A DNA stretch of 64,000 nt, from the NCBI GenBank assembly GCA_045603545.1, contig JAZUMG010000004.1:1-64000 (forward strand), read 5' to 3'. The stretch is from CAAGNP01 sp045603545 (GTDB lineage Bacteria; Bacteroidota; Bacteroidia; Bacteroidales; UBA932). The notes below the pieces were generated by a model that made no database searches, was not told the origin of the DNA, and saw only the letters and a list, made by a program, of their open reading frames with translations. The translations under genes and the position numbers were made by a program. Positions 16,255 to 23,690 of this stretch are shown here, in pieces; the first letter of the stretch is position 1; every line of letters begins with the position of its first letter.

Positions 16255-17069
16255 TAATATTGCTCTTTATCGTTAGGGAAATCCTGATTCTTCACATCTT
16301 CCACATATTGCGAGAATGCTTTAAGGCACTCATCGTGCAAATTGGCATAGCGGCGAAGGAATTTCGGAGAGAAGTTATTGGTCAAACCGAGCATATCGTG
16401 CATTACAAGCACCTGACCATCCACGTATCTCCCGGCGCCAATGCCGATTACAGGGATTGTCAGCCTCTCTGCCACCTTCTTGCCAAGCTCTGCAGGGATC
16501 TTCTCCAGCACCAGAGCAAAACAACCGGCCTCCTCAAGTGCAATGGCATCTTCTATCAATTTGGCAGCTTCTGCCTCCTCTTTGGCACGCACTGCATATG
16601 TTCCGAACTTGTGGATAGACTGGGGGGTCAATCCGAGGTGGCCCATCACAGGGATACCTGCACACAAAATCCTCTCAATAGACTCAAGAACCTCCTGACC
16701 ACCTTCGAGTTTCACTGCATCTGCCTCAGACTCCTTCATTATGCGGATTGCATTGCTCAAAGCGAATTTGGAGTTGCCCTGATATGTACCGAAAGGCATA
16801 TCCACCACTACAAGCGGATTTTTCACTGCACGCATTACACTCTGCGCGTGGTAAATCATCTGATCGATGGTGATGGGGAGCGTGGTCTCGTGACCTGCCA
16901 TCACATTGGCAGCCGAGTCTCCCACCAGGATAATATCTATATTGGCCTCATTGACAATGCTTGCCATAGTGTAATCATAGGCAGTGATCATAGCTATTTT
17001 CTCACCTGCCCTCTTCATTTCGAGAAGTCTGTGGGTGGTCATCACCCTGTTTTTCCCTTCAACTGACAT
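16254..17069 (-). CDS. panB: 3-methyl-2-oxobutanoate hydroxymethyltransferase
   Basis: A 271-residue protein with PanB signatures: MITAYDYTMASIVNEA, ILVGDSAANVMAGHETTLPIT with the Mg-binding Asp, VKLEGGQE, MGHLGLTPQSIH and GIGAGRYVDGQVLVMHDMLGL. First step of pantothenate synthesis from ketoisovalerate. Length is normal. The pseudouridine synthase gene is translationally coupled behind it. Confidence 0.96.
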   Translation of the reverse strand: MSVEGKNRVMTTHRLLEMKRAGEKIAMITAYDYTMASIVNEANIDIILVGDSAANVMAGHETTLPITIDQMIYHAQSVMRAVKNPLVVVDMPFGTYQGNSKFALSNAIRIMKESEADAVKLEGGQEVLESIERILCAGIPVMGHLGLTPQSIHKFGTYAVRAKEEAEAAKLIEDAIALEEAGCFALVLEKIPAELGKKVAERLTIPVIGIGAGRYVDGQVLVMHDMLGLTNNFSPKFLRRYANLHDECLKAFSQYVEDVKNQDFPNDKEQY

Positions 17070-17148
17070 ATTTACCTTTATTGTTTACTAAAATTTTATG
17101 CAAAGCAATAAAATAATCGCGAAACGGCCAAATTATGACAAGGTGGCA

Positions 17149-17175
17149 GACTTTTTCTTTGGCACAAGATTCGTT
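17149..17175 (+). promoter_or_regulatory. Possible sigma-54-like or heat-shock element upstream of dnaK
   Basis: The dnaK leader contains TTTGGCACAAGATTCGTT (TGGCAC at 17160-17165). TGGCAC followed five bases later by TCGTT resembles the -24/-12 form TGGCAC-N5-TTGCA, but the -12 GC is imperfect. No TAnnTTTG box is found nearby, which sets dnaK apart from its neighbours. Tentative. Confidence 0.3.
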
Positions 17176-17245
17176 ATATAGAGTGGCGTGACTGGCGAAG
17201 AGCAGCCAGAATAAAACAGAAAACGATTAAAATTTTATAAATATT

Positions 17246-19156
17246 ATGGGAAAAATTATTGGTATTGACCTTGGAACCACCAACTCATGTGTGGCAGTAA
17301 TGGAAGGTAACGAGCCTTCAGTTATCATTAACAGTGAAGGTAAAAGAACTACCCCATCGGTAGTTGCATTTGCAGAGAACGGAGAGAGAAAGATCGGTGA
17401 TCCAGCTAAAAGACAAGCGATTACAAACCCTCTTAAAACTATTTTCTCTATCAAGAGATTCATGGGCGAGCCTTACGATAAAGTTCAGACCGAGATCGGT
17501 CGCGTACCTTACGCCATCTCAAGAGGTGACAACGGCACAGCACGTGTAAACATCGACGGTCGCCTTTACTCTCCACAGGAGATTTCAGCCATGATTCTTC
17601 AGAAAATGAAAAAGACTGCTGAGGATTATCTTGGCCAGGAGGTGACAGAGGCTGTCATCACAGTTCCTGCATACTTCAGCGACTCACAGAGACAGGCTAC
17701 CAAAGAGGCTGGTGAGATTGCAGGTCTTACAGTAAAACGTACCATCAATGAGCCTACCGCAGCTGCACTTGCTTACGGTATGGACAAGAAGAACAAAGAT
17801 ATGAAAGTAGCTGTATATGACCTTGGTGGCGGTACTTTCGATATCTCTATCCTTGAACTTGGTGACGGTGTATTTGAGGTTAAATCCACCAATGGTGACA
17901 CTCACCTTGGCGGTGATGACTTCGACCACAGAATCATCGAGTGGCTTGCAGCTGAGTTCAAAGCTGAGAACAGCGGCATCGACTTGACCAAAGACCCTAT
18001 GGCACTTCAGAGACTTAAAGAGGCTGCCGAGAAAGCCAAAATCGAGCTTTCAAGCCAGACAACCACAGAGATCAACTTGCCATACATCATGCCTGTAGAC
18101 GGTGTTCCAAAACACTTGGTAAAAACACTTACCCGTGCCAAATTCGAGCAAATCTGCGATGACCTTATCCAGAGAACCATCGAGCCTTGCCGTAAAGCAC
18201 TCAGCGACGCAGGTCTTTCAGCATCAGATATCGACGAAGTTCTTCTTGTAGGTGGATCTACCCGTATCCCTGCCATCCAGCAGATCGTAGAGAAATTCTT
18301 CGGAAAAGTTCCTTCAAAAGGTGTTAACCCTGACGAGGTAGTAGCTATCGGTGCAGCTATCCAGGGTGGTGTACTTGCAGGTGATGTAAAAGACGTTCTT
18401 CTACTTGACGTTACCCCTCTATCACTTGGTATCGAAACCCTTGGCGGTGTAATGACCAAACTTATCGAGTCAAACACCACCATCCCTACCAAGAAATCTG
18501 AGGTATTCTCTACCGCAAGCGACAACCAGCCATCTGTAGAGATCCACGTACTTCAGGGTGAGCGCTCTATGGCACGCGACAATAAGACCATCGGCCGCTT
18601 CCACCTGGACGGAATCACCCCAGCTCCACGCGGTGTGCCACAGATCGAAGTTACCTTCGACATCGACGCCAACGGTATCCTTAACGTATCTGCCAAAGAC
18701 AAATCTACCGGCAAAGAGCAAAAGATCCGTATCGAAGCATCATCTGGTCTGAGCGATGACGAGATCAAGAGAATGCGTGATGAGGCTAAAGCCAATGAGG
18801 CAGCCGACAAAGCAGAGAAAGAGCGCATCGACAAGATCAACGCAGCTGACGCCATGATCTTCCAGAGCGAGAAGAACCTCAAAGAGTATGGTGACAAGAT
18901 CCCTGCTGACAAGAAAGGTGCTATCGAGACAGCTCTTAACACTCTTAAAGAGGCTCACAAATCTGGCGATTTGGCAGCTATCGAGAAAGCTACCGAAGCT
19001 CTTAACAACGCATGGCATGCAGCTTCTGAGGATATGGCCAAAGCAGCACAGGCAGCAGGTGCCAATCCAGGTGCCGGTCCACAACAAGGACCTACCCCCG
19101 GCGCAGACCAGAAAGACGGCGAAGTGACCGACGTAGACTTCGAAGAGGTGAAATAA
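17246..19156 (+). CDS. dnaK: Chaperone DnaK (Hsp70)
   Basis: A 636-residue full-length Hsp70: IIGIDLGTTNSCVAVMEG at the start, AVYDLGGGTFDISILE, LLVGGSTRIPAIQQ in the ATPase domain, VLLLDVTPLSLGIETLGGVMTKLI in the substrate-binding domain, and a Gly/Ala/Gln-rich tail ending DVDFEEVK. Codon use is much more biased than the neighbours, as expected for high expression. It is unlinked from grpE-dnaJ (about 5 kb away on the other strand) and closed by its own terminator. Confidence 0.98.
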   Translation: MGKIIGIDLGTTNSCVAVMEGNEPSVIINSEGKRTTPSVVAFAENGERKIGDPAKRQAITNPLKTIFSIKRFMGEPYDKVQTEIGRVPYAISRGDNGTARVNIDGRLYSPQEISAMILQKMKKTAEDYLGQEVTEAVITVPAYFSDSQRQATKEAGEIAGLTVKRTINEPTAAALAYGMDKKNKDMKVAVYDLGGGTFDISILELGDGVFEVKSTNGDTHLGGDDFDHRIIEWLAAEFKAENSGIDLTKDPMALQRLKEAAEKAKIELSSQTTTEINLPYIMPVDGVPKHLVKTLTRAKFEQICDDLIQRTIEPCRKALSDAGLSASDIDEVLLVGGSTRIPAIQQIVEKFFGKVPSKGVNPDEVVAIGAAIQGGVLAGDVKDVLLLDVTPLSLGIETLGGVMTKLIESNTTIPTKKSEVFSTASDNQPSVEIHVLQGERSMARDNKTIGRFHLDGITPAPRGVPQIEVTFDIDANGILNVSAKDKSTGKEQKIRIEASSGLSDDEIKRMRDEAKANEAADKAEKERIDKINAADAMIFQSEKNLKEYGDKIPADKKGAIETALNTLKEAHKSGDLAAIEKATEALNNAWHAASEDMAKAAQAAGANPGAGPQQGPTPGADQKDGEVTDVDFEEVK

Positions 19157-19176
19157 TCACCCACCCAAATACACTG

Positions 19177-19209
19177 AAAAGGCTGACTTTTGAGAAGTCG
19201 GCCTTTTTT
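19177..19209 (+). terminator. Terminator of dnaK
   Basis: AAAAGGCTGACTT pairs with AAGTCGGCCTTTT (19177-19189 with 19195-19207, one G-T pair) and is followed by T. Confidence 0.9.
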
Positions 19210-19430
19210 ATTTGCCCTCGAAACTTGTGCAAGTAGCCAATACGGGTGCAAAAGAGCCCTTTCTGCCCCCAAACACTATCCCGGAGTACCATTCGGGGGC
19301 AGAATGCCCCATTTTGCCCCCGAAAAATTGCCAGTTAGGTGCTGATGAGCATAGCAGCTCAGGATGGGTTACTCGGTGCTAGCCATTTCGCTATCGCAGC
19401 CTTGCCGGCTATCATGCCTTATCAACTTAA
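19210..19430. other. Intergenic stretch between the dnaK terminator and the trp promoter
   Basis: About 220 bases without a gene. It contains three alternating copies of a G/C palindrome arm: TTCTGCCCCC (19261-19270), CGGGGGCAGAA (19294-19304) and TTTTGCCCCCG (19312-19322). The middle copy can pair with either neighbour, giving two mutually exclusive hairpins. Further short palindromic words follow at 19340-19410. No T run follows, so this is not a plain terminator. Confidence 0.55.
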
Positions 19431-19462
19431 TTTGACAAAATGAATATATATTATTAAATTTG
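19431..19462 (+). promoter_or_regulatory. Promoter of the trp leader / trpB
   Basis: TTTG (19431-19434), 20-base spacer, TAAATTTG (19455-19462): a full consensus Bacteroidetes promoter. Transcription should start near 19469, just before the leader peptide start codon. Confidence 0.75.
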
Positions 19463-19478
19463 TACCGAAATGAAAAAT

Positions 19479-19520
19479 ATGAATATACATAGATATTGGT
19501 GGCGCTGCGTACTTCTTTAA
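19479..19520 (+). CDS. trp leader peptide with tandem Trp codons
   Basis: A 13-residue frame encoding MNIHRYWWRCVLL, with two adjacent UGG codons at 19497-19502. An in-frame ATG at 19470 would add three residues (MKN). It lies between a consensus promoter and a terminator/antiterminator structure ahead of trpB. Ribosome stalling at the Trp codons when charged tRNA-Trp is scarce would leave the segment right after the stop codon free to form the antiterminator. This agrees with the Bacteroid-trp RNA described for Bacteroidetes. Confidence 0.85.
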   Translation: MNIHRYWWRCVLL

Positions 19521-19522
19521 CA

Positions 19523-19593
19523 GTCGTAAGGGCGGACCGGTATTTATATATCATATATTAAAAGGATCTGACGTACTTACGACAGGTCCTTTT
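19523..19593 (+). promoter_or_regulatory. trp attenuator (Bacteroid-trp type): antiterminator and terminator
   Basis: The terminator stem pairs 19560-19570 with 19583-19593 (11 bp, one wobble), with three more inner pairs and a 4-base loop; its 3' arm ends in TTTT. The competing antiterminator pairs GTCGTAAG (19523-19530), immediately after the leader stop codon, with CTTACGAC (19576-19583), which would open the terminator top and break its 3' arm. A ribosome at the leader stop codon covers 19523-19530 and lets the terminator form; a ribosome stalled at UGG UGG does not. Confidence 0.8.
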
Positions 19594-19626
19594 AAGTTAT
19601 ATAACACCCATTTGTACCATTTATCC

Positions 19627-20805
19627 ATGAAAAGTTATCAAGTTTCCCCTGATGGGTTCTATGGAAAGTTCGGCGGAACTTTTGTACCCGATTCACTCCG
19701 TCCTTGTGTAGAAGATCTTCAGCAGAGATATCTTCAGATTATGAATGACCCTGCTTTCAAGAGCTATTACTACGAGTGGCTCGTGAAGTATGTCGGACGC
19801 CCCACCCCCCTGTATCTGTCGGAGAAACTTAGTGCAAAATACGGCGGCAGGATATATCTCAAAAGGGAGGACCTCAACCATACCGGTGCCCATAAGATCA
19901 ATAATGCCCTCGGTCAGGCCCTTCTCGCCCGGAAGCTCGGAAAAAGGAGAATCATAGCCGAGACCGGAGCGGGTCAGCACGGTGTAGCTGTAGCTACAGT
20001 CTGTGCCCTTCTCGACATGGAGTGCAAGATATTCATGGGCAAAACAGATATCGAGCGCCAGAGTGTCAATGTAGAAAAAATGAAGCTGCTCGGTGCCGAA
20101 ATAATTTCGGTAGAGAGCGGCACACAGACCCTGCAGGAGGCTGTCGATGAGGCTCTCAATTATTGGAGCTGCCACTACGAGGAGACCTTCTACCTGATAG
20201 GCTCGGCAGTGGGTCCGCACCCCTACCCCGACATGGTGGCCAAGTTCCAGTCTGTCATCAGCGAGGAGCTCGAGGAGCAATTGATGCACTTCGAGGGACG
20301 CAACTACCCCGATTATCTCATAGCTTGTGTGGGAGGGGGAAGCAATGCCGCAGGAACCGTATACCAGTATGTGGACAATGAAAAGGTAAAGATAGTTCTC
20401 GTTGAAGCAGGCGGCAAAGGTGTCGATAGTGGAGAGTCTGCCGCAACACTGCATATCGGCAAAGAGGGTCTTATCCACGGTTACAGAACCATTGTCCTCC
20501 AGGACGAAGAGGGCAATATAAAAGACCCTTATTCAATAAGTGCAGGGCTTGATTATCCCGGGATAGGTCCCCTCCACGCACATCTGGCAGACACCGGGAG
20601 GGCATCTATAGTGGCTGTAAATGACGATGAGGCTATAAAAGCTGCACTTGAACTGGTCAAATTTGACGGAATTATCCCTGCACTGGAATCATCACACGCG
20701 TTGGGGGCACTCCCCAAACTCACCTTCAAGCCCGAAGACGTTGTCGTCCTGACACTGTCCGGCAGAGGAGACAAGGATATTGATGTCTATTTGGGATCGA
20801 AATAG
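19627..20805 (+). CDS. trpB: Tryptophan synthase beta chain
   Basis: 392 residues from the ATG at 19627. LKREDLNHTGAHKINNALGQ carries the PLP lysine, AETGAGQHGVA the catalytic Glu, VGGGSNAAGTVY the phosphate-binding glycines, and LSGRGDKD the C-terminal serine loop. It joins indole and serine to give tryptophan. Here it stands alone, without trpA or other trp genes, behind a dedicated attenuator, so it may scavenge indole or the rest of the pathway may be elsewhere. Its 3' end overlaps the convergent gene by 19 bases. Confidence 0.96.
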   Translation: MKSYQVSPDGFYGKFGGTFVPDSLRPCVEDLQQRYLQIMNDPAFKSYYYEWLVKYVGRPTPLYLSEKLSAKYGGRIYLKREDLNHTGAHKINNALGQALLARKLGKRRIIAETGAGQHGVAVATVCALLDMECKIFMGKTDIERQSVNVEKMKLLGAEIISVESGTQTLQEAVDEALNYWSCHYEETFYLIGSAVGPHPYPDMVAKFQSVISEELEEQLMHFEGRNYPDYLIACVGGGSNAAGTVYQYVDNEKVKIVLVEAGGKGVDSGESAATLHIGKEGLIHGYRTIVLQDEEGNIKDPYSISAGLDYPGIGPLHAHLADTGRASIVAVNDDEAIKAALELVKFDGIIPALESSHALGALPKLTFKPEDVVVLTLSGRGDKDIDVYLGSK

Positions 20806-21719
20806 AAGGTATTCTTTGCTGTTCCCGAATTGAATTTGAGTGTCACCTCTATGGTATTCTCATCCTCAGGGAGACAATAGTCGTAGCGATAGGTAATCTT
20901 ATAGAGACTCTCCTCTATTGCCCTCACCTGGATATTGGTGGCAAACTCACTTTTGGCAGTCGGCTTTTTGGAATACGTAACTCTCCTCCCATCAAGTTCC
21001 AGATAGTAGATTATCTCGCCGAGTCTCTCACTATATGGGACTATTGAGATGGCTTTATAGAGTCTTCTGTAATTGCTGACCAGAGCATCCACCTCATTCT
21101 GACGTTTGGCATCAATGAAATACTTGCGCAGGGCGTGCAGTTCGCTGATAGCCCTATCGATAAACTCCACCTCTGTAAAATCTGAACTGCAACCATCTTT
21201 CAGAGCCAGGAATTTGTCATACTGCTCCTGTTCCTGAGCCTTGAACTCAGCGATGAGCATCTCCCTTTCAAGTGAAGAAAAAGGGTATTTCGCGTGAACT
21301 TCATATCTGTAGGTACGTCCATTCTTATCATAAAGTTTTCGCCAATATATCTCAGCCTTGTCAATATGGATATTTGATATATAAGGTAGAGATGCTGCAA
21401 TGGTCTCTATGTCACTCTGATATTTTCTATTGATATCTGAGGATTTACCGGACATATCTGCGACCTCATGATATGTCTCCACAGATATCAGATTTACAGC
21501 TACGCTGCTGATTATTGACTGGCGTATGTTTGCCAGGCAGTGCGCCTTAGCCTCGTCGAGAGTTTCACTCTCTCCCGAAGTTATAATATACCCTGTTTCG
21601 GAAAGCCCCAGCCAAGAAGGGACCCTCTTGGCACTCTTCTCCACCACCTTGACCTGTCCTAACATTAAGGCAGACACGAGGAGGAGCCCCCATATGCACA
21701 ATACTCTTCTCATATACAT
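20787..21719 (-). CDS. Exported LPP20-like protein, last gene of a five-gene envelope operon
   Basis: A 310-residue protein with an N-terminal signal peptide ending near GQVKVV (ATG at 21719 or 21713). Residues about 35-140 follow the LPP20 pattern: a GYIITSGESETLDEAKAHCLANIRQSIISSV segment and a later YRYEVHAKYPFSSLERE strand. The C-terminal half is helical, then beta, with no known motif. It starts one base from the preceding gene, so the operon is tight. Function is unknown; a structural or assembly role at the outer membrane is inferred from its companions. Confidence 0.65.
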   Translation of the reverse strand: MYMRRVLCIWGLLLVSALMLGQVKVVEKSAKRVPSWLGLSETGYIITSGESETLDEAKAHCLANIRQSIISSVAVNLISVETYHEVADMSGKSSDINRKYQSDIETIAASLPYISNIHIDKAEIYWRKLYDKNGRTYRYEVHAKYPFSSLEREMLIAEFKAQEQEQYDKFLALKDGCSSDFTEVEFIDRAISELHALRKYFIDAKRQNEVDALVSNYRRLYKAISIVPYSERLGEIIYYLELDGRRVTYSKKPTAKSEFATNIQVRAIEESLYKITYRYDYCLPEDENTIEVTLKFNSGTAKNTFYFDPK

Positions 21720-21720
21720 T

Positions 21721-22176
21721 CTATTGCTCTAACTTTTTTCTGGTGACTGTTATAAATTTCCTTATCTGTGAACTCCTCACATTCATCCTGGAGATCGCCT
21801 TGTGGATTGCTTTTGCCTCATTGGACTCTATCGAAGTGAGGGTGATTTCTGTTTCCGATATTTTCTCCCGCACAAGTGTATCCACCACCTGAACCGACAC
21901 CTCAAGTTCTACAACACATTTCGGGGGGATTGAAGAGGTCATTCTCTTCTCCAGCACCTTTACATCAGGGGTAATTACATATCTGCTCTCACCCGCCTCT
22001 ACCCCATTCTGGGTACACATCAAGGTCATCTTATCGGCCAATATCTTCCTTACCTGGTCCGTCAGAGCGAGAGTATCGCTGACCACAGGTTTGAAAGTCA
22101 CCCTGCCATTGATATCCTGACCGAAACAGAGAATGGAACTGAGGGCAAATGCCACGACAAAAAACAATTTTTTCAT
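21721..22176 (-). CDS. Small exported protein of the envelope operon
   Basis: A 151-residue protein with a clear signal peptide (KKLFFVVAFALSSILCFGQ). The mature part (TDQVRKILADKMTLMCTQNGV, then YVITPDVKVLEKRMTSS, VVELEVSVQVVDT and TLTSIESNEAKAIHKAISRM) looks like the short alpha/beta fold of CsgG/LpoB-type proteins: a paralogue-sensing helix, alternating strands and a final helix. No lipobox. It is 3 bases from the upstream gene. I do not recognise a named family. Confidence 0.55.
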   Translation of the reverse strand: MKKLFFVVAFALSSILCFGQDINGRVTFKPVVSDTLALTDQVRKILADKMTLMCTQNGVEAGESRYVITPDVKVLEKRMTSSIPPKCVVELEVSVQVVDTLVREKISETEITLTSIESNEAKAIHKAISRMNVRSSQIRKFITVTRKKLEQ

Positions 22177-22179
22177 ATT

Positions 22180-23151
22180 CTACTCCTCCCCAATTATCAA
22201 CCACACTTCACCGAGTCCCTTCTGATAGACAGTGACAGGGATATAGTACGGCTCATCCTTAAGCATCTTTACAAGTGGTCTGACAAACCCTCTGGTATCG
22301 ATGGCCACATCACGACCTGCGATGTTTTTACCATAGAGGGGAATCCTTACCTGCTCAAATTTGAGGACATCTGATGTCCGCTCATTGAGACTATATCGTC
22401 CATTGACAGTATTCTCAGAGAACCACAGATCTATCAGGTCTGCCAATTCTACTGCATCCCCCTGATAATCAAACTCCTCATCAAAGGTATAGTCAGCCGT
22501 CTCAAACCTCCTTAAGGTGACTACCACCTCCCTGCCGTTTGCAAACATATCATCAAAATGGTTCTGGAGGCCAGAAAGGAAATTGTCCTTGAAACTCAGG
22601 ACCGCCTCCTCCAGAAGTATCTCTACAGGGGCATTTACACTTGATCCCACGCCAGTATTTCCCGATATAATCTTGGATGTATATGCATCATATGCGGTAA
22701 GATTGAACGAAACCTGTTTTCTTGGACCTCTCCTTTTCACCTGATAATCAATATCAAGAATGATATCCGGCTTTGCCACCCTTCTGAGCTCATCAATGGG
22801 GCTTTCAATAATCATCGCCCCAGTTTCTCCGCTTGTGATGCTTGCCACATCACTCCCCTCATTCTTCAAGTTTTTCAGGACACTCTCGAGTGATTGTATA
22901 GGGAACTCCTCTTTAGCCATAAAATCTGCAAGGTATGAGATAAGAAGCCTTATCTCAGAACTTTTTCTTAGGGCCTTCTCATAATCAGGGACCAATGTCA
23001 CTTCACCATATGACTCAAACTCCTGCACATAATGGTTCCTTTCACACCATGCATCGCTCGGGACCACCATGATAGTTGGTCTCTTGGCCTGTCCCGACAG
23101 CGCTCCGAAGGTCATCACGAGCGCTATAAATATCATTGTTGCTCTTTTCAT
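22180..23151 (-). CDS. CsgG/LpoB-like exported protein (DUF6175-type)
   Basis: About 323 residues from the ATG at 23151, which starts the signal peptide MKRATMIFIALVMTFG; the longer frame would overlap the previous gene. The mature protein opens KRPTIMVVPSDAWC, then SYLADFMAKEEFPIQSLES, and PDIILDIDYQVKRRG...VSFNLTAYDAYTSKIISGN. This order of strands and helices is that of the CsgG/LpoB nucleotide-binding-like fold of envelope assembly proteins; I believe it corresponds to DUF6175 of Bacteroidales. Role unknown. Confidence 0.6.
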   Translation of the reverse strand: MKRATMIFIALVMTFGALSGQAKRPTIMVVPSDAWCERNHYVQEFESYGEVTLVPDYEKALRKSSEIRLLISYLADFMAKEEFPIQSLESVLKNLKNEGSDVASITSGETGAMIIESPIDELRRVAKPDIILDIDYQVKRRGPRKQVSFNLTAYDAYTSKIISGNTGVGSSVNAPVEILLEEAVLSFKDNFLSGLQNHFDDMFANGREVVVTLRRFETADYTFDEEFDYQGDAVELADLIDLWFSENTVNGRYSLNERTSDVLKFEQVRIPLYGKNIAGRDVAIDTRGFVRPLVKMLKDEPYYIPVTVYQKGLGEVWLIIGEE

Positions 23152-23158
23152 ACTAATG

Positions 23159-23683
23159 CTAAAATCCTGTACTGAGTTTTCTGACAAGCCCGTCTTCCTC
23201 CATTTTATCCTTCAGATTGTCGTACATCACCTGTACATATAGGGCCACTTTATACCCCCCTCTGACCTGTCTCCTGTCCTGACCGGAGGGGACCCCATCT
23301 GTGGTGACATTTATATACTTGATATAGTCTCCCCCTGTGGTGAAGAAATTGATAAAATAATCCCTATGCTCATCAAAAGAGGATTCGCTCTTGAATATGG
23401 CAGGAGTAGGCATAGCGGTCTCCATACCGGGCAACCCTCTGAACAGGCAAGCATGCACTGCATTTTTCTTCGCCTGGACAATGGCTGCATCCACCTTTTT
23501 TCCATACCCCCATACCTTCACAAATTTTGTCCCGTCCACGGCTACCCTTTCTGTTGTCACTTCATAGTTATTGAAGCTCTCCATCAAAGCCTTTATCTCC
23601 CTCTTTGACTGAGCGTCTGACGAATGTGGCAATAATACCATAATGGCAACTGCTACCGCCAACAGCAGAATTTTTCTTCCCAT
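23159..23683 (-). CDS. Exported protein of the envelope operon, family not recognised
   Basis: A 174-residue protein with a signal peptide (ILLLAVAVAIMVLLPHSSDAQ). The mature part has FVKVWGYGKKVDAAIVQAKKNAVHACLFRGLPG, again an LPP20-like element in which a beta strand with a glycine leads into an Ala-rich helix, followed by GGYKVALYVQVMYDNLKDKME. So three members of this operon share a related small fold. It lies 7 bases from both neighbours. Confidence 0.5.
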   Translation of the reverse strand: MGRKILLLAVAVAIMVLLPHSSDAQSKREIKALMESFNNYEVTTERVAVDGTKFVKVWGYGKKVDAAIVQAKKNAVHACLFRGLPGMETAMPTPAIFKSESSFDEHRDYFINFFTTGGDYIKYINVTTDGVPSGQDRRQVRGGYKVALYVQVMYDNLKDKMEEDGLVRKLSTGF

Positions 23684-23690
23684 ATCCTTA

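Noticed and set aside
16260..17066. 268-codon frame antisense to panB
   Set aside because: Fully antisense to a well-conserved enzyme gene, Cys/His-rich by codon mirror effect, no start context.
19523..19593. T-box or small-molecule riboswitch ahead of trpB
   Set aside because: No T-box sequence or specifier loop is seen; the tandem Trp codons in a short peptide plus alternative stems explain the region better.
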